Assembly: GCF_900156055.1 (NCBI RefSeq)
Contig: NZ_FTMQ01000002.1
Location: 372,001 to 436,000 of the forward strand
Reading direction: 5' to 3'
DNA length: 64,000 bases
From: Rhizobium sp. RU33A
Lineage (GTDB): Bacteria; Pseudomonadota; Alphaproteobacteria; Rhizobiales; Rhizobiaceae
Part shown: positions 16,450 to 25,310 of the stretch, piece by piece
Numbering within the stretch: position 1 is the first letter of the stretch
Layout of the letters: each line of letters starts with the position of its first letter
The notes under the pieces: generated by a model
Database searches by the model: none
Seen by the model: the letters and a program-made list of their open reading frames with translations, nothing else
What the model was told of the DNA's origin: nothing
Translations under genes and position numbers: made by a program

Positions 16450-17970
16450 ATGTTCAAGAATATCTTCGCAGCCTCATTCGCGCTTCTGCTCGCCGGTGCG
16501 GCGCCCACCATCGCGGACGACGGCGTCGTCGACATCGTCGCGCCCTTTGAAATCGGCGGTCTCGATCCGTCCAAGTCGGGCGACATTTTCCTGCGCATGG
16601 GGATCGTCGAGACCCTGGTCGAGGCGGACAAGGATGGCAATCCGGTTCCGGCGCTGGCGAAGAGCTGGACGGTCAGCAACGACGGCCTGACCTGGCGCTT
16701 CGAGCTGCAGTCGGGCGTGACGTTCCAGGACGGTACGTCGCTGACGGCGGAGGCAGTCGCCTCTGCGCTCCGGACTGCCAAGGACAAAGCCGGACTTCTG
16801 AGCAAGGCGCCGATTGCCGACATCAAAGCCGAGGGGGAGGGCACGCTCGTCGTCTCGCTGACGAAGCCTTTTGTGCCGCTTCTCGCTTTCCTTGCCGAGA
16901 ACCGTGCGCAGATCCTGGCACCGGCCTCCTATGACGGCGCTGACGTCAAGTCGATCATCGGAACGGGACCGTTCAAGCTGACGAAGATCGAGCCGCCGCA
17001 GAGCCTCGCCGTCGAGCGCTTTGCCGACTACTGGGGCAATAAGCCCGAAATCGAGAAGGCGACCTATCTTTCGGTCAGCCGCGCCGAGACCCGCGCGCTG
17101 ATGGCCGAGAGCGGTGACGCCGATTATGTCTTCAACCTCGATCCCGCCAGCCGCACACGGCTTTCGAAGAGCGACAAGGTCGTGCTGCAGTCTGTCTCGA
17201 TCCCGCGCAGCGTCCTGCTCAAGGTCAATGCCGGTCATCCTTTCCTCGCCGACGTCAAGGCGCGCGAGGCGTTGAGCTTGGCCATCGACCGGGAAGGCCT
17301 TGCAGTCGCCATCCTGCGCTATCCGGCGGCTGCGACCCAGCTTTTCCCACCGAGCCTGAAGATCTGGCACGATGCCGATCTTGCGCCGCTCGGTTATGAT
17401 GTCGACAAAGCCAAGGCGCTTCTGGCCGAGCTCGGCTGGACGGCGGCTGATGACGGCATTCTGGTCAAGGACGGCAAGCCGTTTGCTCTGACGCTAACCA
17501 CCTATCCGGACCGCCCGGAACTGCCGTTGATCGCCGCCGTCCTGCAGGACCAGTTGAAGGAAATCGGTGTTGCGCTCACCATCAACTCGACCAATTCCTC
17601 CGAGATCCCGGCCAAGCATCAGGATGGTTCGCTGGAACTCGCGCTGATGGCGCGCAACTTCGCGCTGGTTCCTGACCCGATCGGCACCATGCTCTCCGAC
17701 TACGGTCCTGGTGGTGGTGGTGATTGGGGTGCCATGAACTGGACGAATGCCGGCTTCGAAAAGGCGCTGGATGATCTGACCCGCGTCACGGACCCCGCTG
17801 AAGGCGAGGCGCTGCGCCATCAGGCCGTCGCTGCCATTCAGGCCGAACTGCCGGTCATTCCGCTGGCCTGGTATCAGCAGACCGTCGCCTTCTCGCCGAA
17901 GCTGGAGGGTGCCACGATCGATCCGTTCGAGCGTAGCTTCGGTCTCGAAACCATGCGGTGGGCGAAATGA
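16450..17970 (+). CDS. ABC transporter substrate-binding protein, family 5 (peptide/nickel type)
   Basis: A 506-residue periplasmic protein of the DppA/NikA/OppA class. It has a Sec signal peptide (about residues 1-21, ending near TIAD). Family signs are [60 protein letters not shown] and the C-terminal [20 protein letters not shown] at 16441 is also in frame, but the ATG at 16450 has AGGTGATC before it. The following permease overlaps its stop. Ligand could be a peptide, nickel chelate, metallophore or opine; within the family it looks closer to the nickel/metallophore binders than to dipeptide binders, by eye only. Confidence 0.9.
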   Translation: MFKNIFAASFALLLAGAAPTIADDGVVDIVAPFEIGGLDPSKSGDIFLRMGIVETLVEADKDGNPVPALAKSWTVSNDGLTWRFELQSGVTFQDGTSLTAEAVASALRTAKDKAGLLSKAPIADIKAEGEGTLVVSLTKPFVPLLAFLAENRAQILAPASYDGADVKSIIGTGPFKLTKIEPPQSLAVERFADYWGNKPEIEKATYLSVSRAETRALMAESGDADYVFNLDPASRTRLSKSDKVVLQSVSIPRSVLLKVNAGHPFLADVKAREALSLAIDREGLAVAILRYPAAATQLFPPSLKIWHDADLAPLGYDVDKAKALLAELGWTAADDGILVKDGKPFALTLTTYPDRPELPLIAAVLQDQLKEIGVALTINSTNSSEIPAKHQDGSLELALMARNFALVPDPIGTMLSDYGPGGGGDWGAMNWTNAGFEKALDDLTRVTDPAEGEALRHQAVAAIQAELPVIPLAWYQQTVAFSPKLEGATIDPFERSFGLETMRWAK

Positions 17971-18902
17971 CGAAGGCCATTGTGAACCGCCTGATCCAGG
18001 CGGCTCTGGTGGCGTTCATGGTGGGTATCATCTGCTTTGTGATGACAAGGTCGCTTCCGGGCGACCTTGCCTACCGGATCGCTGCCGGCCGCTATGGCTA
18101 CGATGTCGTCGACAGTGCGGCCGCTGCCAAGGTGGCCGCCGAACTCGATCTCGCCAAACCGGCCATCCTGGCACTCTTCGACTGGATGGCCGACCTCTTG
18201 CGCCTTGATCTCGGCACATCGCTCATCAGCGGCAAACCGGTCATCGAAGAGATCGGCATGCAGCTCGGTCACACGGTCCAGCTGGCTTTCGCCGCTATCG
18301 TGCTGTCGCTGTTCATTGGCCCGCCGCTTGGCATTCTCGCGGGTCTCAGGCCCGGCGGGGTGCTCGACCGCACACTGATGCTGGTCTCGACGGGGCTGCG
18401 TGCCCTGCCGCAGTTCGTTGTCGGCCTGGTCCTGATCATCATCTTCGGGATCACCTTCAATCTCCTGCCCGTGGCAGGCCACACCCATGGTGCGCATCTT
18501 GTCCTCCCGGCATTGACGCTGGCGCTCGGTCTTGCTGCCGTCTCCAACCGCGTGGCACGGGATGCCATGGTCGCGGTTTCGCGCTCGCCCTATTACACCT
18601 TTGGCCGCACCAAGGGTCTGAGCGAATGGCAGGTCTTTACGCGGCACGGACTGCGCAATGTTGCCGTCCCGATCGTCACCTATCTCGGTGTGCAGTTCGT
18701 CTACCTCGTCGAGGGGGTCGTCGTCGTCGAGACACTGTTTGCCTGGCCGGGCATAGGCCATGCGCTGGTGCATGCGATCTTCGGCCGCGATGTGCCGATG
18801 ATCCAGGGTACGGCACTGGTCATGGGATTTATGTTCGTCGCGCTCAATGCGCTTGTCGATCTCTTCTGCCATGGCATCGATCCCCGGAGACGCAGCACAT
18901 GA
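17967..18902 (+). CDS. ABC transporter permease, DppB/NikB type
   Basis: A 311-residue inner-membrane permease. It has six or so hydrophobic helices and the coupling (EAA-like) loop ATPase contact around YTFGRTKGLSEWQVFTRHG (about residues 210-228). The N-terminal IICFVMTRSLPGDLAYRIAAG is the usual DppB start. The ATG overlaps the stop of the binding-protein gene as ATGA, which supports translational coupling; a GTG nine bases earlier is less likely. Confidence 0.92.
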   Translation: MTKAIVNRLIQAALVAFMVGIICFVMTRSLPGDLAYRIAAGRYGYDVVDSAAAAKVAAELDLAKPAILALFDWMADLLRLDLGTSLISGKPVIEEIGMQLGHTVQLAFAAIVLSLFIGPPLGILAGLRPGGVLDRTLMLVSTGLRALPQFVVGLVLIIIFGITFNLLPVAGHTHGAHLVLPALTLALGLAAVSNRVARDAMVAVSRSPYYTFGRTKGLSEWQVFTRHGLRNVAVPIVTYLGVQFVYLVEGVVVVETLFAWPGIGHALVHAIFGRDVPMIQGTALVMGFMFVALNALVDLFCHGIDPRRRST

Positions 18903-19717
18903 CGACGCTCGATTATGTGGCGCCGCGCCCGGCGCGTTGGCCGATGCGTCGGTTGGCTGGCGTGGCCATCCTGGGCGGGCTCTTGGCTTTTGCCTTCCTC
19001 CCGCTTGTGATCGGCGGAACGGATCCGCTCAAGCAGACGCTGCGCTACAGCCTGCAAGGGCCGAGCGTTGCCGATTGGTTCGGCTATGACCATCTCGGTC
19101 GCTCGATGCAGGCGCGGCTTGCGGCAGCCCTTCGCCTGTCGCTGGGGCTGGCACTGCTTTCGGTGTTCACCGCAATGATCCCCGGCGTGCTGCTCGGAGT
19201 GCTTGCGGCCTGGCGCGGCGGTTTTGCCGATCGCGCCGTGGGTGCGGTGTCCGAGGCCTTCCTGGCGCTGCCCGGTCTGTTGCTGGTGCTGATGCTGACG
19301 GCGATCGTGCCCGACAATCCGGCCATGCTCTATGTTGGCATCTCCCTCGTTCTGTGGGTCGAGTATTTTCGACTTACACGGGCCCTGGCACGACCACTGC
19401 TGTTTTCTCCGGCTGTGGAGGCCTCGCGTCTGCTCGGCTTCGGTCCCGCATATATCCTGCGCCGGCATCTCTGGCCGGAGCTTGCGCCGATGATTTTGAC
19501 GGTGGCCGCCTATGGTGCTGCCTCTGCGATCATGGCGATCGCGGCGCTCGGCTTCGTCAGCGTCGGTGTCCGCCCGCCGACGCCGGAGCTCGGATCGATG
19601 ATGATCGAGCTTCTGCCTTATTACCAGGAGGCGCCGCATGCGCTTCTGCAGCCGATAGCCGTCATCTTCCTGATGGTGCTCGCCCTGCAACTGATCGCCG
19701 GAAAGGACAAGCCATGA
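18899..19717 (+). CDS. ABC transporter permease, DppC/NikC type
   Basis: A 272-residue inner-membrane permease partnering the DppB-type subunit. It shows WFGYDHLGRSMQARLAAALR (the usual GTDxLGRD-like region, about residues 61-80), the coupling loop ASRLLGFGPAYILRRHL (about 177-193), and the terminal PTPELGSMMIELLPYY motif. The ATG overlaps the preceding stop as ATGA. Longer upstream readings of the frame are shadows inside the DppB-type gene. Confidence 0.92.
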   Translation: MTTLDYVAPRPARWPMRRLAGVAILGGLLAFAFLPLVIGGTDPLKQTLRYSLQGPSVADWFGYDHLGRSMQARLAAALRLSLGLALLSVFTAMIPGVLLGVLAAWRGGFADRAVGAVSEAFLALPGLLLVLMLTAIVPDNPAMLYVGISLVLWVEYFRLTRALARPLLFSPAVEASRLLGFGPAYILRRHLWPELAPMILTVAAYGAASAIMAIAALGFVSVGVRPPTPELGSMMIELLPYYQEAPHALLQPIAVIFLMVLALQLIAGKDKP

Positions 19718-21117
19718 CCATTCTGCTTTCCGTCGATGGGGCTTCGGTCTCTGCCGCCAAGGGTGAAATCGTGGCCCCGGTCTCGTTTTCCCTCAAGGCG
19801 GGGCGGCCCTTCACCATTCTCGGCGAAACCGGCTCGGGCAAGAGCCTGCTTGCCCAGGCGATCATCGGCCTCCTGCCGTCCGGGCTGACCGCCACCGGCT
19901 CGCTGACCATTGATGGTGAGACGCTGCCGCTGGCCGAGCCGAAGCTCTTTCGGAAACTCTGGGGCCGGACAGTCGGCGTCCTGCCGCAGGAGCCATGGCT
20001 GGCGCTTGATCCGACCATGGTGGCGCTCGACCAGGTGGCCGGGGGGCATCGTTATCTGGGGCGTCTCGATGAAGACGAGGCCGTGTCTGCGGCTCGCACC
20101 GATCTCGAAGCGCTTGGCGTGCTCGATGCCGAGGCAAAGCTCCCGGGTCAGCTTTCCGGCGGCATGGCGCAGCGCGTTGCCTTTGCCGCAGCAAGGGCCG
20201 GTGGTGCGCGCATCATCATCGCCGACGAGCCGACCAAAGGGCTCGATGTTGCCCGCCGGGACGAGGTGATCGCGCTTCTGATGCAGGAGGTGCAGGCGGG
20301 TGGCACGGTGCTCACCATCACCCACGACCTCGCGCTCGCCCGGCAGATGGGCGGCGATCTCGCCGTCATGCTGGAGGGCAAGATCGTCGACGCGGGTGAG
20401 GCGGCAGACGTGCTGGCATCGCCGGTCCACGACTATACGCAGCGGCTGATCGCGGCCGAACCGGAGAACTGGGCGCAAAGGGCTTTGGGAGTTCGTGACG
20501 ATTCGGACCCGATCCTGATCGCTTCCGGCTTGAAGAAGGTGCGTGGCGGCAAGCTGCTGTTTGACGGACAGGAAATCGCCCTTCGTCCCGGCGAGATAGT
20601 CGGGATCACGGGGCCAAGCGGCTCGGGCAAGAGTTCGCTCGGAGACGTTCTGCTTGGGCTGTTGACACCCGATGCCGGCGAGGTCACCCGCCTGCCGCAG
20701 GCATCTGCCGTTCGCTATCAGAAGCTCTACCAGGATCCGCCCTCTGCCTTTCCGCAGAAGATCACGCTCGGGGAGGCGATCGCCGATCTGATGCGCCTGC
20801 ACAGGCTGGACGGCACCCGTGTCGCGCCGCTGATGGAGCGGCTGCGGCTGTCACCCGTGTTGTTGACGAGGCTGCCGACGGAGGTGTCCGGCGGCGAGTT
20901 GCAGCGTTTCGCTCTTCTGCGCGTGCTGCTGCTCGATCCTGTCTTCCTGTTTGCCGATGAGCCGACTTCGCGTCTCGATCTGATCACCCAGCAGGAGACC
21001 ATCGATCTCTTGACGGAACTGGCGCGAGAGCGGAACTGCGCGGTTCTGCTTGTCAGCCACGACGCAGCCCTGATCGAGAAGACCTGTGATCGTCAGGTGC
21101 GCATCGGCAGCGCCTAG
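19714..21117 (+). CDS. Fused DppD-DppF-type ABC transporter ATPase
   Basis: A 467-residue protein with two complete ATPase domains that replace the two separate subunits of most peptide/nickel importers. Domain 1: Walker A GETGSGKS (about residue 34), signature LSGGMAQR, Walker B IIIADEPTKGLD. Domain 2: Walker A GPSGSGKSS (about residue 303), signature VSGGELQR, Walker B FLFADEPTSRLD. The start overlaps the previous stop as ATGA, so the four genes are coupled end to end. The importer is complete: one binding protein, two permeases and one double ATPase. Confidence 0.93.
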   Translation: MTILLSVDGASVSAAKGEIVAPVSFSLKAGRPFTILGETGSGKSLLAQAIIGLLPSGLTATGSLTIDGETLPLAEPKLFRKLWGRTVGVLPQEPWLALDPTMVALDQVAGGHRYLGRLDEDEAVSAARTDLEALGVLDAEAKLPGQLSGGMAQRVAFAAARAGGARIIIADEPTKGLDVARRDEVIALLMQEVQAGGTVLTITHDLALARQMGGDLAVMLEGKIVDAGEAADVLASPVHDYTQRLIAAEPENWAQRALGVRDDSDPILIASGLKKVRGGKLLFDGQEIALRPGEIVGITGPSGSGKSSLGDVLLGLLTPDAGEVTRLPQASAVRYQKLYQDPPSAFPQKITLGEAIADLMRLHRLDGTRVAPLMERLRLSPVLLTRLPTEVSGGELQRFALLRVLLLDPVFLFADEPTSRLDLITQQETIDLLTELARERNCAVLLVSHDAALIEKTCDRQVRIGSA

Positions 21118-21133
21118 ACTGAGATCCGAAGCC

Positions 21134-22042
21134 TCACGCCGTGGCCCGCAGCCAGAGCGTCTCGATGACGCCGGCCTCGTCTTTGGCGGGGTCGGCGAAG
21201 ACCTGACCGGCTAGCGCCACAGCTTCGCGGCGGAGGTCCTGCTGGCGGCGGATGATGATCGCCAGCAGGAAGGACTGGCCTTCACCGTCACCGAAGATCT
21301 CGGGCTCATGGTCGAGCAGGGCCGTCAACACCGTCAAGTCGTGTTCATGGCCAAGCAGGTCAACCAGTCTCTTGGCGTCCCTGCGCTTGGCGGCGAAGGC
21401 ACTCGGCCAGAGTTCCCGCAGCAGCGAAAGGTTCATCCAATAGGCCTGGGCCGCCTTGCGCAGGTCGTGATAGGCCTCGCCATGGCCTTGTCCCTCGCAG
21501 AACTCCAGTGCCTCTGCCGCACGCTGCAGCCCCTTGCGCCAGCCTTTGGCCAGAAGGCGGGCCGCGTGACCCGGTCTCGAGGGAAGTTCGAGTGTATCGA
21601 GCGCTGCATGAGCTGCGCGGCACTGATCGATCGCGTGCCGAACCTTGTCCTCGAGATCCGTCTCGGAAGAGGCAATGTCGTCGCGCCGGAGGACGAGGAC
21701 GGTGCGGGCCGCATCCAGCGTCTCGGCTTCGTCATCGGTTAGGGTGTGCTCGGAAAGATGGTCGACGGTTTCGATCAGGGCTGTCGCGTCGCGCACCAGG
21801 GAAAGGCCGCGTGCGGTGTCGCGAATGCGGGCATTCTCCTGGCGCCGGAACGTTTTGTCGGCGGAGGCGACGAGACGGTAGAGGTTTCGGACCCTTTTGA
21901 ACCCCTTGCGGGCCTCATGGATCGCCTCGTGCAAACCGTCGGGTCTGGTCTCCAGAGCCGCGATGGCGCGCTCCAGCTGTTCGCGGGCGATCCGCCTGAC
22001 TTCTGTCTCCAGTCCGGCGTCCGGGCTGATCCTATAGGGCAT
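21134..22042 (-). CDS. CHAD-domain protein
   Basis: A 302-residue, almost wholly helical, charged protein. It matches the CHAD domain: conserved basic/His residues in LHEAIHEARKGFKRVRNLYR (about residues 37-56) and a second half-repeat with YHDLRKAAQAYWMNL (about 190-204) and LGHEHDLTVLT. CHAD domains bind polyphosphate and often accompany CYTH triphosphatases. Its start lies inside the upstream CYTH gene (11-base overlap), so the two are translationally coupled. In many bacteria they are one fused protein; here they are separate chains. Confidence 0.9.
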   Translation of the reverse strand: MPYRISPDAGLETEVRRIAREQLERAIAALETRPDGLHEAIHEARKGFKRVRNLYRLVASADKTFRRQENARIRDTARGLSLVRDATALIETVDHLSEHTLTDDEAETLDAARTVLVLRRDDIASSETDLEDKVRHAIDQCRAAHAALDTLELPSRPGHAARLLAKGWRKGLQRAAEALEFCEGQGHGEAYHDLRKAAQAYWMNLSLLRELWPSAFAAKRRDAKRLVDLLGHEHDLTVLTALLDHEPEIFGDGEGQSFLLAIIIRRQQDLRREAVALAGQVFADPAKDEAGVIETLWLRATA

Positions 22043-22514
22043 GCACCAGCCCCGGGCGGCTTCGCTGGGTCGCGAGGGACTGGTTGGAATAACGCTTGTC
22101 TCCCGTCACCTCACGGCCAAGCCATGCGGGCAGCTTCGGATCATCGGTCTCCGACTGCATCTCGACTTCGGCAATGACGAGGCCGCGGTGATTGCCGGCG
22201 AAGACGTCGACTTCCCAGGTGAAGCCGGCAAAATCGACCGTGTAGCGTGTCTTGTCGATCACATGGCCATCGGCAATGCCGATCATTTCGCGGGCGTCGT
22301 CTATGGGGATGGGGTATTCGAATTCGTCGCGGACCCGGAGGTTGCTGCCGAATTTGATCGTGACCTGGGCGGTCGCATCGTTCTTGGTCCGGATGCGGAC
22401 CGAGCGGTCGCTTTCGGCGCAGATATAGGCCTGCCTGATCTGGGTCTCGGACGTGACGCCGCCCTTCCAGGCATCGTCCCGCACAAGAAACTTGCGTTCG
22501 ATTTCCTTCGCCAT
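22032..22514 (-). CDS. CYTH-domain triphosphatase
   Basis: A 160-residue triphosphate tunnel metalloenzyme. The signature ExExK appears as EIERKFLV (residues 4-11), followed by alternating charged strands: RSVRIRTK, QVTIKFG, DEFEYPIP, DKTRYTVDF and IAEVEMQ, which line the tunnel with Arg, Lys and Glu. Relatives hydrolyse inorganic triphosphate or thiamine triphosphate; a few are adenylate cyclases. MAKEIERK is the standard start; the frame runs on to 22535. The downstream CHAD gene overlaps its end, suggesting a shared role in polyphosphate/triphosphate turnover. Confidence 0.92.
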   Translation of the reverse strand: MAKEIERKFLVRDDAWKGGVTSETQIRQAYICAESDRSVRIRTKNDATAQVTIKFGSNLRVRDEFEYPIPIDDAREMIGIADGHVIDKTRYTVDFAGFTWEVDVFAGNHRGLVIAEVEMQSETDDPKLPAWLGREVTGDKRYSNQSLATQRSRPGLVHAL

Positions 22515-22671
22515 ACGCTCACGCTCCGAAAACAATTACGCCGCTGAACCATAGCGGAGGCGGCCGTGTTAGGAAACTGGAAAGATTCCGTGCTAGCTGT
22601 CGGTCTCGACAATCCGGTCGGCGCGGGTTAGTGAAAACCCGATCTAATCGTTTTAAAAAGAGGGTTCTGCC

Positions 22672-23310
22672 ATGGGCGACAAAACCGAAAAGCTCCTCTC
22701 CACCCTGAAGCTTCAGCCGGTCGTGCCGGTTTTGATCGTTGAGGATGCCAGGACGGCGGTGCCGTTGGCCCGTGCTCTTGTCGCAGGCGGCCTGAAGGCG
22801 ATCGAAATCACGCTCCGGACCGATGCTGCACTTGAAGCCGTCCGGCTCGTGGCTCAGGAAGTCGAAGGCGCCGTCGTTGGCGCAGGCACCATCCTCAACG
22901 CCGCTCACTATGCCGCGGCCGTCGATGCGGGCTCGCAGTTCATCGTCAGCCCCGGTACGACGCAGGAGCTGCTGGACGTGGCGCGGAGCTCCGACATTCC
23001 GCTACTGCCGGGTGCTGCCACTGCGTCTGAAGTGATGGCGCTGCGCGAAGAGGGCTACAAGGTTCTGAAATTCTTCCCCGCCGAACAGGCTGGCGGTGCG
23101 GCCTATCTCAAGGCCCTGTCCTCGCCGCTTGCCGGAACGCTGTTCTGCCCGACAGGTGGGATCTCGCTGAAGAACGCGATGGACTATCTTTCGCTGCCGA
23201 ACGTCGTCTGCGTCGGAGGCTCCTGGGTTGCGCCGAAGGAGCTGGTTTCGGCCGGCGACTGGGCCGGCATAACCAAGCTTGCGAGCGAAGCATCGGCACT
23301 CAGGGGCTGA
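22672..23310 (+). CDS. eda: 2-dehydro-3-deoxy-phosphogluconate (KDPG) aldolase
   Basis: A 212-residue class I aldolase that splits KDPG into pyruvate and glyceraldehyde 3-phosphate, the final Entner-Doudoroff step. It shows VVPVLIVEDARTAVPLARAL, the catalytic Glu region IEITLRTDAAL, VGAGTILN and the Schiff-base Lys in KVLKFFPAEQ (about residue 130), then CPTGGISLKN and VGGSWVAP. The usual partners edd, zwf and pgl are not adjacent. Related enzymes can use KHG or KDPGal; KDPG is the best guess. Confidence 0.93.
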   Translation: MGDKTEKLLSTLKLQPVVPVLIVEDARTAVPLARALVAGGLKAIEITLRTDAALEAVRLVAQEVEGAVVGAGTILNAAHYAAAVDAGSQFIVSPGTTQELLDVARSSDIPLLPGAATASEVMALREEGYKVLKFFPAEQAGGAAYLKALSSPLAGTLFCPTGGISLKNAMDYLSLPNVVCVGGSWVAPKELVSAGDWAGITKLASEASALRG

Positions 23311-23349
23311 TATCTTCGTCAGCGTTTCCATCAGGCTCTTTGTAATGTC

Positions 23350-23383
23350 ACGGTCGCTTCCTATCTAGGGAGCGACCGTTTCA
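23350..23383 (+). terminator. Hairpin terminator of eda
   Basis: ACGGTCGCT and AGCGACCGT form a perfect nine-base stem around a 12-base loop and are followed by TTTC. It ends just before the ribosome-binding site of the next gene. Confidence 0.5.
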
Positions 23384-23397
23384 ACAAGGAGACCGCA

Positions 23398-24096
23398 ATG
23401 TTCGACGCCAAGAAGCTGCTGGATCAATTCCTCGGATCACAGATGCCGGGCGCATCCGGCTCGATCAGCCAGAAGGGGAACGATATCCTCGGTATGGCGA
23501 AGGCCAACCCGTGGAAGAGCGGCGCGCTTGCAGCCGTGCTGCTGGGCACGAAGACCGGTCGATCGCTGGGCGGCAATGCCCTGAAGCTCGGCGGACTCGC
23601 CGTAATTGCCGGTCTCGGCTACCAGGCCTACAGAAACTACAAGTCCGGACAGCCGGCCGAGCCGACGCAGGCGCTGCCGGAGCTCCTGCCGCCGCCGAAG
23701 GATTCGCCCTTCAGCACCGAGCCCGAGGCCATCTCGAATGATTTCGCCCTGTCGCTGGTGCGCGCGATGATCGCAGCCGCCAAGGCTGACGGCCATATTG
23801 ATGTAAGCGAGCGGGCGCGGATCATGGACAAGGTTCACCTTTCCGGCCTCGGTTCGGAAGCGGAAGCCTTCATCGAGGCCGAGCTTGCGAAGCCCATTGA
23901 TCTCGATGCGCTCGTCGCCTCGGCCAAGACCGAGGAGCAGAAGGTGGAGATCTACACCGCTTCGCGCCTTACCATCGAGCCCGACACCCGCACCGAGCGC
24001 GGTTACCTCGACATGCTGGCCGGTCGCCTCGGATTGCCGGATGCGCTGGTGGATCACATCGAGGCGACGGTCGCCTCCGCGAAGATCAGCCTCTGA
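23398..24096 (+). CDS. DUF533/TerB-like protein (YebE family)
   Basis: A 232-residue protein with a Gly/Ala-rich hydrophobic segment (LGGLAVIAGLGYQAYRNY, about residues 63-80), a Pro-rich linker and a C-terminal helical TerB-like domain from about 115 (ALSLVRAMIAAAKADGHIDVSERARI). The acidic-residue pattern KADGHID is typical of the putative metal-binding TerB fold. AAGGAGACCGCA precedes the ATG. E. coli YebE is an envelope-stress-induced inner-membrane protein of unknown activity; no function can be stated beyond that. Confidence 0.85.
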   Translation: MFDAKKLLDQFLGSQMPGASGSISQKGNDILGMAKANPWKSGALAAVLLGTKTGRSLGGNALKLGGLAVIAGLGYQAYRNYKSGQPAEPTQALPELLPPPKDSPFSTEPEAISNDFALSLVRAMIAAAKADGHIDVSERARIMDKVHLSGLGSEAEAFIEAELAKPIDLDALVASAKTEEQKVEIYTASRLTIEPDTRTERGYLDMLAGRLGLPDALVDHIEATVASAKISL

Positions 24097-24166
24097 CATG
24101 TGCTGCGGCATCCGGTCCGGGCTTGGTACTGCCCGGACGGTTGCCTTTGCCGGCTCCGTGCCCTAA

Positions 24167-24198
24167 GCCTCGGGCCACTGTTTTGCCCGAGGCGTTTT
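24167..24198 (+). terminator. Rho-independent terminator upstream of the GNAT gene
   Basis: GCCTCGGG and CCCGAGGC form an eight-base stem followed by GTTTTC. The next start codon (24200) comes immediately after, so that gene has no room for a normal ribosome-binding site on a transcript starting within this hairpin. Confidence 0.6.
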
Positions 24199-24199
24199 C

Positions 24200-24889
24200 A
24201 TGCGTGACCTGTCGACATTCAAGGGATGTCCGGCGCCCCAGCCTGTCAGGCTAGAGGGGCGTTTTGTCGTGGTCGAGCCGTTTGACAGTTCCGCGCATCT
24301 CCATGCGCTCTGGACCGGTCTTGGCGGCATGGCGATCAATCCGCTGCTCATCTATTTCACCCAGCCCGATTTCAACGGCATCGACGACTTCGACGCCTGG
24401 CTGGCGGCCGTCCAGAAAGGTGGCTGGGTCACGGAGGTTTTTCGCGACAAGGCGTCGGGCAAGATCGTCGGCATGGCAAACTACATGCGACCCGATCCGG
24501 CCAATGGCGTCGTGGAAATCGGCGGCGTGGCGCATGGTCCCACCATGAGCCGTTCGCCGCTCGCGACCGAGGCGCATTATCTTCTAGCCCGGCACGTCTT
24601 CGACGATCTCGGCTATCGCCGCTACGAATGGAAGTGCCACAACGAGAACCAGCCGAGCAAGGTGACGGCGAAGCGCTACGGCTTCAGCTTCGAAGGCGTG
24701 TTCCGCCAGCATATGCTGTCGAAAGGTCGAAATCGCGACACCGCCTGGTTCTCGATGATTGATAGCGAGTGGCCATTGATCCGAGCCGCCTTCGAGGCCT
24801 GGCTTTTGCCTGAGAATTTCGACGAGGCCGGCCGCCAACGGCGTCGGCTCGAGGATCTGCGGGCCGAGCTCGCGGCCTCAGACACCTGA
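24200..24889 (+). CDS. GNAT-family N-acetyltransferase (RimJ/RimL type)
   Basis: A 229-residue GNAT protein of the Acetyltransf_3 type, transferring acetyl from acetyl-CoA to an amine. It has SGKIVGMANYMRPDP then VVEIGGVAHGPTMSRSPLATEA (the strand 4-5 region in which CoA binds), YLLARHVFDDLGYRRYEWKCHNENQPS and the characteristic SKVTAKRYGFSFEGVFRQ end motif. The ATG is preceded by a terminator hairpin and no clear Shine-Dalgarno sequence. The substrate is unknown. Confidence 0.88.
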   Translation: MRDLSTFKGCPAPQPVRLEGRFVVVEPFDSSAHLHALWTGLGGMAINPLLIYFTQPDFNGIDDFDAWLAAVQKGGWVTEVFRDKASGKIVGMANYMRPDPANGVVEIGGVAHGPTMSRSPLATEAHYLLARHVFDDLGYRRYEWKCHNENQPSKVTAKRYGFSFEGVFRQHMLSKGRNRDTAWFSMIDSEWPLIRAAFEAWLLPENFDEAGRQRRRLEDLRAELAASDT

Positions 24890-24903
24890 TAGGAAAGCAA
24901 ATC

Positions 24904-25305
24904 GTGAAGCCGAACATCTTCAGCATCATCCTTTATGTCGGCACGGCAGTAACCGTTGTCGCACTCGCCTATGCGAGTTTCCAGAGCGCGACGGTTGCCT
25001 GGTCGGTCGGCATCTGCGTGGCGATCGGGGTCGTGGTCTACGCGTTCAGCAAGTTGCCGGAACCGAAGAAGGTCGCGCGGTCCGAGGGAACGTCGAGCAC
25101 GACGCGCTCGCCGGCAGCGCAGGCCGCTGTCGTTGTTGCCGTGATCTTCGGCCTGATGCTGATCGTTCCGACCGTCGTGCTCTGGCTGGGGCGCTACTCG
25201 CCCGAACTCGGTGCCTTCGTGGGTGGGGTCGCCCTGATGGCGATGTTCCTTATCCTTTGGCTCCGCTCACGCTATCAGCGCAGCCGGGACGGGGACCAGG
25301 GCTGA
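24904..25305 (+). CDS. Four-helix inner-membrane protein of unknown function
   Basis: A 133-residue protein with four hydrophobic stretches (about residues 6-26, 30-48, 74-94, 100-120) and a charged Lys/Arg/Ser-rich cytoplasmic loop between helices 2 and 3. It starts at GTG with AGGAAAG upstream and lies 14 bases after the GNAT stop, so the two are probably cotranscribed. No family is recognised. Confidence 0.7.
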   Translation: MKPNIFSIILYVGTAVTVVALAYASFQSATVAWSVGICVAIGVVVYAFSKLPEPKKVARSEGTSSTTRSPAAQAAVVVAVIFGLMLIVPTVVLWLGRYSPELGAFVGGVALMAMFLILWLRSRYQRSRDGDQG

Positions 25306-25310
25306 TTCTC

